A stretch of DNA of 64,000 nucleotides from Zea mays (taxonomy: Eukaryota > Streptophyta > Magnoliopsida > Poales > Poaceae). Of the stretch, positions 11,416 through 22,716 are shown piece after piece. The notes beneath the pieces were generated by a model. It saw only the letters and a list, made by a program, of their open reading frames with translations, did not search any database and had not been told where the DNA came from. The stretch lies in the NCBI RefSeq assembly GCF_902167145.1, contig NC_050098.1:80702207-80766206 (forward strand). Reading direction: 5' to 3'. The position numbers and the translations under genes are program-made. How positions within the stretch are numbered: position 1 is the first letter of the stretch; each line of letters begins with the position of its first letter.

Positions 11416-14400
11416 GCCTGTGGCAGAACCTCCAAGTTATTTGGCCCACATGCACCTGTCCTTGTCCCAAAGACCTCAGACGGCTATGCATGTGCACCAG
11501 ATAACTTAAAAGGATCTGTCCGATTGCCCCAAGGACATCGGATAAACCACTTACAACCAGGACCGCAAGATTAAGTAACACAAATCACATACAACAATAT
11601 TTTTGCAGCGGAAATCTTATTACCAAATTTTACAAGTTACAAAAATTTTACATTATTTTATCGGAGTGATTACAAAAGTATAAGTTTGAAATATATGCTA
11701 GCTCAAGGGATCATCCTCAATAAGAAGTATAGAAGGGTTACTTAGACTTATAAGAAGGCCAAGCCCACCGGCACTTAACACCATCAACAATAGCACAAAG
11801 TTAGAACCTGAAAAACAACAGGGAATAAAACCCTGAGTATGGAATTACTCAACAAGACTTACCCGACTAAAGAAAAGACTCTCAAGGGTATGGTGGTTTA
11901 AGGGAGTCAAGGTAAGGCTTCTCAATAATCAAAGACTCTGTTTTGCAGAAATGCTTACTAAAGTGGATCCTTAAAAATCCAGTTTTATTTGTCAAGTTAA
12001 GTAAAATTACCTGCAACTAGAGTTCTTTCTACCCTAGTTCAATCACTTGACCTACACTAGCCAATTTCTTAACAAACCCATCATCTTTAGTGGATTGCTA
12101 CGTATAGGGCAGTGACCAAGTCTTCATAACCGCGAAGGTACGGCGCTCCGAATCGATTATACTCAGCTGAGGATCTCCAATCATACGACATATGTAGCAC
12201 TTAACCCTTGCATATGTCAACCCGCCACCGGGGTTCTTAAGACCAGATCAGGTTCACGCAAACCGAGAGCACAGATACACCACCGTCCAGCCTCTTGCCA
12301 CGGAGGGTACACGCTACTCCCGCCACCGCTCCACGCCCATTTCGTGTTATCTTATTCTGGCCTTAGTCTGCCCGAGGCAAGGCTTACCCATGACGAGGCA
12401 TGTGACCAGCTAAAGGGTCCTCGGTCATCAAGCCTACATCGAGACGGTCCTTAATCGACTCAGACGGAGACACTACACCGAGACTCTCTTCTCGTGCAAG
12501 TCACCCGCCCGGTCTCAGCTTAATCATTTAAACCCAAATCTTGGTACCTGGCAGAGGTACATCTTTTCCGATGTTGAACCCATCATGGCCATGATGGATC
12601 CACCATCAAGTTTTATTTTTGAAAACAACCCTCCCACTTTGCCAAACATTTTTTGTAAAACAAATCCTTTTGTTTTTCTAGAGCAATACTAAGCATAGTA
12701 AAACCTCTTTGTAAAAACAGGGTTTCAAGGAAGGTAATCAAGTTCAAGGAAGGTAATGCAAGAATTGTTTAAGCATTCAACTCCTATCACCTAATGCAGC
12801 AAGCAAGTGAGAAAGATTTTAAAAACATCAAGGAAGGTGGCAAATGCACCGGGGCTTGCCTGAGTAACACTAGGTTAGTGTTTGTTAGGCGACCACTTGG
12901 CGAGTATCCTTTGGCTTGGCACTCATTCAGATTATCCATCTTCCGGTTCGTCCATCAGCTTCATCCTGCGGAGTAGTCCGCGCTTGGGGTCGACTTGGCT
13001 TGTCTTCCACATCGCGCGATTAATTAACGTACCTAAATGAAATGCATTATGCACATGAATGTATATCGACAAGAATATCACACACCTAAATAGTGCTACG
13101 CGATGGCGATTTAAACACCTAGCGGCGAGGCATTGTACAATTTTGTATGGAAACAATAGTTATTAATATACGACTACGCGCAATAATTACGCTTCTCTAG
13201 ATTAACCGAACCTAACGTGAACATCACAAAACAACAAATTATACACCTTTAATACAATTAGCCTAACCACAACTTATCAGTTAATTAATTGAATTCTAAA
13301 CTTATCCCTCGTTTTATGAATTACACTACATCGCTCACAAAGAACTATTTTAATTTTATTTTACTTCTCACATGTTTTTCATGTCAACAATTACTCAAAT
13401 ATTTCTTTATCGTAAATATATACACATCTGTATAAGTGATTAAACTATTTCCTCATCACACGGGCCTATTAATATTCTATTCGGTATACTAATTCCGCTA
13501 ATTGGCCGGAATAGCGAAATAACTCGCTATAACTGAATCTAGCTCGATAATCGCAAGAACTGCGAAGTCGACGAGAGTTTCGTGACTCACGCAATTTATC
13601 GAGCACCTAATGAGCATTGCACTAACACATTAATTTATTTAACGTTCAAACTATTCTAAACAATTCATCAGCTTACCGTTTCAACAGCTGCCACGAATCC
13701 ACGAGATCGGTAGCGATTTTCCGATCCAGGCAATTTGTCGAGCGCTTAGGGAATATCGCGCTGCTAGCTTCGTCTTCACCCGATTCTTGGGATTTCTTGT
13801 TGACGCGCGGAACGATGACGACTTTCAGCTGAAGTCGGGAGCGAGCTGGTGAGGTGGGGTTTGAGCAGAGGATGACATGTTTGACGACTCGACGGCAAAC
13901 GACGCGACGACGAGCTGATCAAATAAAAACTCCACGACACCGACCGGCACATGGGTTAGAGAACGGCGGCTGGCGAAATCCGAGCTGGCAAGCGTACGGC
14001 AGGGAGATTCGCAATTTGACGGGACCGTGACCGAGCGAATTTTATGGCACGGACTGTGGAAGGACTCGGCAAGCGACGACGCGAGGAATAAAGCGAGATC
14101 GCGGTCGGGAGAACTCTATGGTGTAGACTGCCTCACGGCCACGACAGCTGTCGCGACACGCACGACGTCGCCACACCACAATATCACCACGGCCATAACT
14201 CGATGTGCGCACATGCAGCTAGAGACCGAGCTAGGAATCGCGCGCGAGCTTGACCAAATCCGAGCTGGGAGAAAGAGGAGCAGGGCTGGCTGGAGCCGGG
14301 CGCGGCGCTGGAGGGCGACTCAGATGCGCGACGCAGGGGCTAGAGCACCGCTGGCCATGGGAGGGAGAGGCAGCTGAGCCACGCGCCATGGAGGACAGGA

Positions 14401-14502
14401 GCTGGGCGCGGCCACAGAGAGACGCTGGGAGCAGAGCGCTTGCTGGGAGATGGAGATGTGGCCGAGCGCCATGAGTGAGCAGGGAGCCGCTGGGGCGAGC
14501 AG

Positions 14503-15170
14503 CACTAGTAGAAAAAGGCTCAAAGCCTGCGGGGACGATATATTTTTACAGGCGGTTTCGGTTATCCACCGACTGTGTTATTTCTAGTGGCGGTTCTTTA
14601 AGAAAACCGCCACTAGAAATCGTATTTCTACTGGCGGTTCCTTAAGAAAACCGCCAGTAGAAATCCATGATTTGTAGTGGCGGTTTTCTTAAGGAACCGC
14701 CACTAGAAATCATTTTTATCCTTAATTTTTCGAGTTTTTCAAACGGCCTCGTATGACAAAACCACCAAAAAAAAGTTGTAGATCTCTAAAAGTTATGAAA
14801 CTTTGTAGTTGACAACTTTTTTATTTGAACTCATTTCGGTTCTCAAAAATTGAATCTAAGTATGTCAAATTTAAAATTCAAATTTTGCAAACTACCTCGG
14901 ATGAAAAAAGTGTCAAAAAAAAAGTTGTAGAACTTCAAAAGTTATTTATCTTTGTAGTTGACAACTTTTTTATTTGAATTCGTTTAGGGTCTCAAATAAG
15001 CAATTTACACTCAAATGATTGTAATATGTGGAGAAAACAACTGTAACCTAAACACAAGACATGTCATAGACGGAGTGGTAGGGGAGGGTACGCGCGAGGG
15101 TGAGGTCGACGGTTCGAATACTAACAACCGCGTAGCGCGCCAATTTTGCGCGAAAAATGCCGCGACTTGC
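14503..15170 (+). mobile_element. Truncated CACTA transposon fragment
   Basis: A typical CACTA terminus, CACTAGTAGAAAAAGG, starts at 14503. Subterminal GGCGGTT repeats follow, then an A/T-rich tract with repeated AAGTTGTAGA and TTGACAACTTTTTTATTTGAA blocks common in grass CACTA elements. No matching inverted end (CTACTAGTG) is found before the LTR of C resumes near 15171, so the fragment is one-ended. The right border is approximate. Confidence 0.72.
14581..14710. repeat. Three subterminal hairpins of the CACTA fragment
   Basis: Three imperfect palindromes of about 40 bp lie at 14581-14620, 14624-14664 and 14671-14710. Each is built as (T)TTCTAGTGGCGGTT, a short TTAAG loop, then AACCGCCACTAGAAA. 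Subterminal repeats of this kind are transposase-binding sites in studied CACTA elements; that role here is inferred. Confidence 0.8.
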
Positions 15171-16284
15171 ACTGGCGAGGAGATTAGAGAGAGGAGAAAG
15201 ACGGCGGAAGGGTTGGAGGCTAGGGAAGCCGAGCGTTGCTGCTCCACCGGTGCGGGAGCTCGGTGGTGGAAGCAGCTGGAGTAGATGTCGACTTCGAGAT
15301 GAGCCTGAGCGAAGGTACTACGGAGATAAGAATCACACGTGTAGGGATAAGATTGATGAGGCAAAATATCAGAAGAGATGATGATCGTAGAGAAGAAAGG
15401 GGCAGGGAGCTCCAGGGATGAGATAAGCTCTGGTGAAGAAAGATCCAGGGAGAGGATAGCAATGGGAGGAAGAGGAGAAAAAAAATCCTCACGCTAGGAT
15501 AGGATCGGCTGGTAGTTAGTTTTTTTTATTTCTTTCTTCTCTTTTTTTTAACCGAAAATCATAGATATTTCGATCACGATTTTTAGAGATATACACTTAG
15601 TTGACATGCTATATAGCTACACATTTCATTCTAATGATTTAGCGAACTAAATCATCTACTAAATACTTGTTGTCAGTACTAATTACGGTGGTTTGGTTTA
15701 CTTCGGACTAAACCGAATTAGACGAATTTCGGCTTCGGTATTTAGTCGGCGCTTAACTCGTCTAACCTGATAATCTCATTCACTAATCAAGCATCTGATT
15801 TCTCTGCCGAAGACAACATACTGGAAAAAGAGGCCCAATTATTACTCTTGCGCTCGCCAAAACAGCGTGCTGAAGAACAAATTGGATCACCTCCTCCCGC
15901 ACGATTTTTCTCGGACAACGCGTGATACAGATTATTTCGCCTCGAACATTTTAATCGTCGAGTTCAAAATAAATTTGTTTGAGATGAAATCATCAGAATG
16001 GGTTGGACTTCCGAATTCGTATCCGAGCGAGCGATAAATTTTAATTACTCACCGGACACACCGATTTTCAGAACAAATACGTTCCGAACAACACGAAAAT
16101 TTTGGAAGAGCCCGAATAAGTAGAAGTAAAAATGATGTCGCACTCGCGACAAACGGAACAGATGCGATATTAAAATCGCGATAAGCGAGGATGATTAAAA
16201 TTTAAAATCTGTTTTATCTACTGATATTGCGTGCTTAAATCCGTACTCGTTGTCGAGCGGAATATAAACACCTGGGGTGTTACC

Positions 16285-18664
16285 GCCGCGGTCCCGGAGT
16301 TCCGCCCGCGCTCGGCGCGCGACCCCGTCCTGTCGCGAGGCGGCGCTCGCCTCGCGGCCTCGCCCGCGGCCATGGCGGCCCAGCGCCCGGCTCCGGCTCC
16401 CCCTTCCCCGCGGCTCGGGCGCGCCCGCCCGTCCCCAGCTCGCCCGCCCTGCCCCGGCGCGGCGCCCCCGCCCGGCGTTCCCGCCCTCGGCGCCCGCCCG
16501 TCCCCGGCGTGGCCTCGGCGGCGCTCGCGCGGAGCCCTTACACGGCCCGTGCGCGGCCCGTGCCCCCGGCGAGCTCGCCGCACCCGCGGCTTGCGGCCGT
16601 GGCGCTCGGCCCGACGTCCTCGGCTCGCCCGCCCCTGCGCAGCGCAGCCTCGGCCCGGCGCGGCTTCGGCTCGCGCGGCCGTGGTGCCCCTGCGTAGCGC
16701 GGTGCGTGCGCGGCTCGGCCACGGCGTGTGCGCGACCCGTTCGCGACGCGTCAGCGCGACCTTGCGCGTGCGTGCTCGCATGGTGCACGGTGCTTTGCCG
16801 TGGCTCGTCGTGCCCTCGGCGCGACGCGCTCATCTACCCCCCTAGACGTGCCCGTCTACCCCCCCCCCCCCCCCCCCCCCGTGTAATCCATGCATAGTGA
16901 TCGCATTATTTAATTCAATAAATGGAAACTCAATTTAGAAATCGGTTACGTTAGTTAATTCATGTAGTTAATCATCTACCTTATCTAATGTTGATCAACT
17001 GAAAATGGTTATGATTCTATTAGTGCATGTGACTAATCCTTGTTATTGGAACTAAGTGGAACTAGAGCACTTAATGGCTAGTTATGCGTCTACCCGTAAT
17101 ACGCCTTAAGTATAGCTTTAACCACTGCGAGACCTTTCTTCTCTTTCTAGCCATGGCATATGCAATATCGTATGTTATACTCTATGCATATTTAATCTAT
17201 TTGTTCTCTTGTATGATGTACTGTTTGTTTCCTAATTCGAATGGATGGATGTATGTATGCTTGCGCTCGCACAGAGAACGATCCGGTTGAGGAGCCCAAG
17301 AACTCGCAGAAGAAGCCCCTGAGCAGCAGTCGGTTGGTGGAGGCAAGTGTCCCTTAACCTATCTCTGTCCTACACATACTTTAATTCACCTCCCGCATTA
17401 TACATTTATACCTAAGGATTGACTAGCTTTTGTTATCCATGTCCTTGTTACCTATCTGGGTTGGATTATTATTGCTTAGTCTTATGTTATTGCTCAACTC
17501 TAATCAATGAACATAATGAGAATTATCAATGATACGCTGTTTTCACTTCTCTTATTATGATGTTATACTTGTGGCCTTCAAGGGGGCTCGAGCGGTTTCT
17601 CGAGTGCCTCTCCGTAAGGACCTGTTCGTTGGATGACCGCCCAGGAAAACAGTGCAACCATGAGGGTGGAATGGGGTGCCCTTAGCTGAATAATTAGAGG
17701 ATCTGGGGTGTAGTTCGCTTAGCCGTCGTGCCGTTAATGGGGCTCGGTGTATGCGGCTCGCTCTGCCAAGCTTGGGTTCGCCCCCTTGGGGAGGAGTGCG
17801 GTGCATTTAGGAAACCTAACGGGCGGCTACAGCCCCAGGGAATCTTTGTAAAGGCTACTGCCTACTCACCTTGGGAGTGTTCAAGGGTCCGTACAACCCG
17901 AGGCAAAAAGGGAATCACGGCTCATGGGTAAAGTGTACAACCTCTGCAGAGTGTTAGAAAACTGATATATCAGCCATGCTCGCGGTTATGAGCGGCCAAG
18001 GGAGCTCCAGTGATTAGTGGTACTTGATCAGAGATGTTCGGTTTGCAGGTGGCAATGAGATTGATGGTTCTTGGTTTTGACTCTGGTAATGGTAAGTGGT
18101 ACTCTTTCCGTTTGGAAAGGAGTACGTTTGGGTTAATAATGTGGGTTAATTCTAAAACTTGGCTTTCTCTACTAGTAATAATAATCTGACCAACTAAAAG
18201 CAACTGCTTGACTTACCCCCCTACATAAAGCTAGTCCACTACAGCCAAACAGGACACTTGCTGAGTATGTTGATGTGTACTCACCCTTGCTCTACACACC
18301 AAACCCCCCCATTCCCAGGTTGTCAGCATTGCAACCACTGCTCAGGAGAAGATGGAGCCATAGAAGGAGACTTCCAGGAGTTCCAATACTACGACGAGTT
18401 CTAGGCGTGGGTTAGCGGCAACCCCCAGTCGGGTGCCTGTGAAGGTCGCGTTTATCTACGTTTCGTTTTCGCACTTTGATTATTGTAAAAGACTATGCGG
18501 ATGTCTCAGACATATGATGTAATCGACTATGTTTTCCCCCTTTTTAATATTATTCGAGCACTGTGTGATGATATCCATGTTATGTAACTGTTGTGTACGT
18601 GAATTGCTGATCCTGGCACGTACATGGTTCGCATTCGGTTTGCCTTCTAAAACCGGGTGTGACA
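16285..18664 (+). repeat. 5' LTR of A, second segment
   Basis: Continues the LTR after element C, starting with the duplicated GCCGC, and ends GGTGTGACA at 18664. Bases 16290-16850 are extremely GC- and CpG-rich; the long overlapping reading frames there reflect composition, not genes. A poly-C run lies at about 16860-16880. It aligns with 26234-28625. Confidence 0.93.
17275..18404 (+). pseudogene. LTR-embedded small spliced reading frame, 5' LTR copy of A
   Basis: Counterpart of the candidate at 27222-28367. The upstream exon (17275-17342) has lost one base relative to the other copy, which breaks the frame (CCCAAGAACTC versus CCCGAAGAACTC). The downstream exon (18319-18404) is intact, reads CQHCNHCSGED...DFQEFQYYDEF and ends at TAG 18402-18404. 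No transcript evidence is available from sequence alone. Confidence 0.3.
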
Positions 18665-18668
18665 TAGG

Positions 18669-18681
18669 TGGTATCAAAGCC
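18669..18681 (+). other. Primer-binding site of A
   Basis: TGGTATCAAAGCC lies four bases after the LTR end. It differs by one base (A for G) from the initiator tRNA-Met complement seen intact in element C. Confidence 0.85.
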
Positions 18682-18924
18682 ATGCTGACTGTAGGACCGC
18701 TAACCTAGAGTAGAATGGTCGTTCTAAGGATTATAGACCTCTGTCCCTGCCTTGACTTTGGTATCCCTTCAAAAGTTGGTCATATCGACCAAACCTATGT
18801 TCTACTATATATTATACCTTGCTGAAAATTGTGTTTTATTCTAATCCTTCATTAATTTAGGGTTCATTACTTGCTGGTCATACTAGTTATGTTCTCACTC
18901 TTATGCTTGCAGTGTCTTTTGTAG

Positions 18925-19938
18925 ATGGCTCATCTTAGACACACCGCACGGAAGTCTGTCATCCCCTTCTTACCCTCTCGTCTCGCTGAGCGTCCGCTTC
19001 GCCGTCCCGTGGCTGGTCAGTCCAGCCACTTGGAGAGGCTGCACCACCGCCTGCATGAGGAGCAGGAGCGTCGACGACAGGAGCAGCAGGGCTCTTCTTT
19101 CTCGCTCCAGCAGGAGATAGAGTCTGTGAGGAGCTGCTCCCCCGTGCTTCCCCTGGAGGTGCCCCCTGCACCACCACTGGGTGCCCCAACCCCTGGAGTG
19201 GCTACTAGAGGAGACCCGGACAACGGAGGTGGCGACAGCAGCTCGAGCCACGACACCGACTTTTCTGCTGACCAGGAGCCGGAAGGATGGGTTGCTCGAC
19301 CCATGACTCGCGACGCTGCTCGCGGGTGTCACTTCCATGATGCGCTCGACACCCTGCTACGTCGGGCACTTGACCGGTGTACTTGGTCTGTCGAGTATCG
19401 GTGTGTGGTCTTCCAGCACAGTCGCGGGGTCTACCCGGACCGCTGGGAGGCGACCTGCTTGGTGCGTCGTCCGGAGAATAGTCTCCGGGGTGCAGAGGTC
19501 TGCTCAGAGCATTATTCCATCTCTGAGCGGGACTCAGCTGAGGCGGCCATGCAAGATGCCGCACGGCGTGCGCTTTCGCACTACTGTTCAGTTTTCGGCG
19601 GGGTAGCCGAAGGTCTCAACCTGAAGTATTACCCCCGCCATCCATCTGGCAGCACAGGATGCGTGATTGTCTCACCTGTTGGTGAGGACAATCCTAGGTT
19701 GAGCAGCATAGTCAACCTAGCCGCCGTGCTGAACACGGAGCTGGACCATGCGTTAGACGAGATGAGTAGGGCTCGTGCTGAGATCGCCCTGCTGCGGGCT
19801 GAGTGTGCGGAACGTCGTCACCTGGATGATGGTTCCCCCACTCCCGTCGGGACTCAGCACCCGTACCGCTCACCTCGACGTGGACACCAGTCTTATGGCA
19901 ATCCCGACTACAAGACCAAGATAGACTTAGAACCATAG
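18925..19938 (+). CDS. Extra ORF upstream of gag in chromovirus A, 337 residues
   Basis: An intact reading frame in an otherwise broken element, between the PBS and gag. It is not gag, protease or polymerase. Residues 36-66 are a Gln/Glu/Arg-rich helix, 70-125 a low-complexity Pro/Ser/acidic linker and 126-250 a compact segment. Within it, 157-222 run beta-beta-(beta)-helix: EYRCVVFQHSRGVYPDRWEATCL, then HYSIS and a helix with AEAAMQDAARRALSHY. That order, with the Ala-rich final helix, resembles a double-stranded RNA-binding domain (my inference; the Lys-Lys of typical domains is absent). A second helix is at 268-300. The ATG is the first in frame, 256 bp after the PBS start. Known: some grass gypsy elements have additional ORFs; their function is not established. 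Confidence 0.72.
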   Translation: MAHLRHTARKSVIPFLPSRLAERPLRRPVAGQSSHLERLHHRLHEEQERRRQEQQGSSFSLQQEIESVRSCSPVLPLEVPPAPPLGAPTPGVATRGDPDNGGGDSSSSHDTDFSADQEPEGWVARPMTRDAARGCHFHDALDTLLRRALDRCTWSVEYRCVVFQHSRGVYPDRWEATCLVRRPENSLRGAEVCSEHYSISERDSAEAAMQDAARRALSHYCSVFGGVAEGLNLKYYPRHPSGSTGCVIVSPVGEDNPRLSSIVNLAAVLNTELDHALDEMSRARAEIALLRAECAERRHLDDGSPTPVGTQHPYRSPRRGHQSYGNPDYKTKIDLEP

Positions 19939-20343
19939 ATCGTCAGTGTTGAGTCTTGTAATAAATGCTTAACATATAAGTTTTTGTCTTAGTCCTAGCG
20001 TTAGTCTCGCTCTTAGTTAGTCTTAGTTAGACAGGGTAGTTTTCTATATCCTGTGCATTTATGTTTGTCATGATGAACTATGTTTGATTTGGATCTTTGT
20101 AATGACTGTCACCAGAGTGTGGGTATCCCCTGCATTTTGGTTTACCTGTTATCTATTAATGAAGTTAGTTATCTAGTTGGGAAGCCTTTCACTCCACTTT
20201 CCTCTCTATCTGAGAAGTTGTGTTGGTCTGTGTTGGAGATCAGTGAAGATGTTCATCTGTTCAGTGTTGTGGAGAATTCTATACTCTTTTCTTATGCTGC
20301 AAGATTTGCAAGATCAGTTCTGATGTGTGGTTGCATTCTACAG

Positions 20344-21420
20344 ATGTCAGAAAACAGGCGTAGAGGAGGAAGGCGTGCTCAGCAGGAGCAGGCAGCTCAG
20401 CAGAAAGAGGTACCCCAGCAACAGCAGCTGCCACCCCCGCCCCCGATGTCCATCGAGCAGATGTTTCTGATGCAGACTCAGGCAGTCCAAGCTATCAGTC
20501 AGACCCTGGCCGCCATTCAGCAGCAGCAGCAGGCACCACCTCAGCCTCAGATGCCTCAGATGCCCAGGGACAAGCGTGCTGAATTCATGAGAGGTCATCC
20601 CCCAACGTTTGCTCATTCTTCTGACCCCATGGATGCTGAAGACTGGCTGCGTACTGTGGAGCGAGAGTTGCATACCGCTCAGTGTGATGACAGGGAGAAA
20701 GTCCTGTATGGTCCTCGTCTGTTGAGAGGAGCAGCTCAGTCATGGTGGGAGTCTTATCTCGCCACCCATGCCAACCCCGACACCATAACCTGGGAAGAGT
20801 TCAGAGGTAGCTTTCGTTAGTACCATGTTCCTGCAGGTCTGATGACAGTGAAGAAGGAGGAGTTCCTGGCCCTCAAGCAAGGGTCATCGTCTGTCAGTGA
20901 GTACCGGGACAGATTTCTGCAGTTGTCTCGCTATGCTCCTAAAGATGTCAACACCGACGCCAAGCGACTATCGTTTCCTGAGAGGCTTGGTTGACCCTCT
21001 GTAGTATCAACTGATGAATCATACCTTCTTGACATTTCAGCACCTGATTGATAGAGCAATCATGACAAGAGGAAGCGTAAGGAGATGGAGGATCGCAAGC
21101 GCAAGATCAGTGGACCCCAACCTGGAAGCAGCAATCGTCCTCGTTACTCAGGCAATCAACCTCAGCAGTTCAGGTAGAACCAGCGTCCACCTCAGCAACA
21201 GCAGTTCCAAAGGCAGTATCCTCAGCACCAATATCAGAATCGCCAGAACAATCAGTCAGGAGGAGGTCAGTTTCAGAGGCAGAATCAGCAGGCACCTCGT
21301 CTTCCTGCCGTAGCAAATCAGCAGAACAATCAAGCGGCACCAGCTCAGGTTGGAAACAGAGCATGTTTCCACTGTGGAGAGCAAGGCCACTTGGTGATGC
21401 AATGTCTGAAGAAGGCAGCC
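20344..21420 (+). pseudogene. gag: gag of chromovirus A, broken
   Basis: The capsid-nucleocapsid precursor. It starts at ATG 20344 (MSENRRRGGRR); the frame stays open upstream to 20080, but the basic start followed by a Gln-rich region fits gag better. The retrotransposon gag core begins near DAEDWLRTVERELH, with AAQSWWESYL. TAG at 20818-20820 interrupts SFR/YHVPAG, and at least two frameshifts follow between 20950 and 21100. A CCHC zinc knuckle, CFHCGEQGHLVMQC, is readable at 21364-21405. The TAG fits a CAG (Gln) codon changed by C to T. Confidence 0.88.
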
Positions 21421-21539
21421 CAGCAGCAGTCAGGCCCCAATGCCCTAGCAAAGCAGAATGTGTCTCAGCCTGGAGCAGGCAACCGCTCTCAGCCATGTTA
21501 TAACCATGGGAGACCGAACCACTTGGAGGCTGAAGCAGT

Positions 21540-22187
21540 TCAGGAGATCCCCGGCATGATAGTAGGTATGTTCTCAGTCGACTCCCATATTGCAGAAGTG
21601 TTATTTGATACTGGAGAACACATTCATTCATTACTGCATCATGGGTAAAAGCACATAATCTTCCAATAACTACCATGTCAACCCCCATTCAAATTGACTC
21701 AGCCGGTGGTAGATTTCGAACTGATGGCATTTGTTTGAATGTAAGTGTGGAAATAAGGGGGATAGCGTTTCCCGCTAACCTCATAGTAATGGGTACTCAG
21801 GGAATAGATGTCATCCTAGGGATGAATTGGCTAGATAAGTATCATGCAGTTATCAGTTGTGATAAGAGGACAATCAAGTTGGTGTCCCCACTAGGAGAGG
21901 AAGTGGTGACCGAGTTAGTCCCGCCTGAGCCGAAGAAAGGAAGTTGTTATCAGATGGTTGTCGAAAGCAGTGAAGCAGACCCGATTGAGAGTGTCAAGGT
22001 TGTGTCCGAGTTCCCAGATGTGTTTCCAAAGGACTTATCAGGTATGCCACCAGAGCGGAAAGTTGAGTTTGCTATAGAGCTTCTTCCTGGCACCGCCCCC
22101 ATCTTTAAGAGAGCTTACAGAATATCCAGACCAGAGTTGGTTGAACTCAAAAGGCAGATTGATGAGCTGTCAGAGAAAGGTTAGACC
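21540..22187 (+). pseudogene. pol: Protease and RT N-terminus of chromovirus A
   Basis: Aspartic protease reading VLFDTG at about 21598-21615. One base is missing right after DTG compared with the copy in B (DTGATHSFF at 47820), so the frame shifts through the active-site loop. From 21675 the frame reads on through IDVILGMNWL and the start of the RT (PPERKVEFAIELLPG). The coding sequence stops at the hAT MITE inserted at 22188. Confidence 0.87.
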
Positions 22188-22716
22188 TAGGACTGGGCAA
22201 AAAACCCGAAACCCGAACCCGGAATACCCGAACCCGAACCCGAAATACCCGAAACCCGAATTTTGTTCGGGAATTTCGGGTAGCAACTTGCAAAACCCGA
22301 ATTTATTTCGGGTAATTCGGGTATCACAATCGGGTACCCGAAATACCCAAATTACCCGAACTTTTATGTGTCATGTACTCATGTCATGCTTAATTATTAA
22401 TTTGTGCATCTATAATTATGTGTAAGTGTGCATAACTTGTGATTGTAGATTGCTTGTGTTTTATATGTCCATGTATATCATTATTCAAACTATATTTTTA
22501 TACTAATTTAATAGGGTGTATGTATTTTTATGAAGCCGACACAATAGTTCGGGTAGTTCGGGAATACCCGAACCCGAACCCGAAATTCCGGGTACCCGAA
22601 TTTTCGGGTATTGCAAAACCCGTTGTAATTTCGGGTATCGATTCTCAAAACCCGAAATTTTAAAAACCCGAAATACTCGACCCGAAATTTTCGGGTAACC
22701 CGAACGCCCACCCCTA
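22188..22716. mobile_element. hAT-type MITE in the RT of chromovirus A
   Basis: 529 bp flanked by an exact 8-bp duplication GTTAGACC (22180-22187 and 22717-22724), the hAT signature. Ends: TAGGACTGGGC and, reversed, TAGGGGTGGGC (two mismatches in 11). Most of both halves consists of CCCGAA/TTCGGG repeats in both orientations; the centre (22360-22540) is A/T-rich. There is no transposase, so it is non-autonomous. The repeats may be transposase-binding sites (inference). Confidence 0.92.

Larger units (their letters stand above)
8419..11418 (-). other. Internal region of C, no recognised coding sequence
   Basis: Three kilobases between the PPT and PBS of C. The longest frame is 153 codons (9262-9723, minus), with no gag, protease, RT or integrase motif. 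Known: non-autonomous LTR elements keep only the sequences needed for packaging and priming. A degenerate tandem duplication lies at about 9655-10050. The region is A+T-rich compared with the LTR of A. I see no tRNA or splice-like structure to support a gene. Confidence 0.8.
4112..16284 (-). mobile_element. Element C: large non-autonomous LTR retrotransposon, reverse orientation
   Basis: Two long LTRs (4112-8418, 4,307 bp; 11419-16284, 4,866 bp including a CACTA fragment) enclose only 3.0 kb without a recognisable retroviral domain. In element orientation the LTR starts TGTAACACCCC and ends GCCACA. The target duplication GCCGC is exact (4107-4111 and 16285-16289), although the last base at 16284 is C, where the other LTR copy has A. 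The PBS and PPT on the minus strand fix the orientation. This fits the LARD class (long LTRs, non-coding core). Its PPT is nearly that of A and B, so it was probably moved by their type of machinery (inference). Confidence 0.92.
11419..16284 (-). repeat. 5' LTR of C (right copy)
   Basis: Matches 4112-8418 with scattered substitutions. It differs at 14503-15170, where a CACTA fragment replaces about 100 bp present in the other copy (near 7195-7305). The final plus-strand base at 16284 is C, where the left copy has A. Confidence 0.92.

Noticed and set aside
15108..15125. Possible tRNA (B-box-like GGTTCGAAT)
   Set aside because: No A box, no cloverleaf arms; similar strings are common in CACTA elements.
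16857..16880. Poly-C runs here and at 3703-3720 as structural elements
   Set aside because: Homopolymers prone to sequencing error, differing in length between LTR copies; no conserved G-quadruplex spacing.
22196..22360. Telomere-like repeats
   Set aside because: The unit is CCCGAA, not the plant CCCTAAA; it lies within a MITE with hAT ends and an 8-bp TSD.
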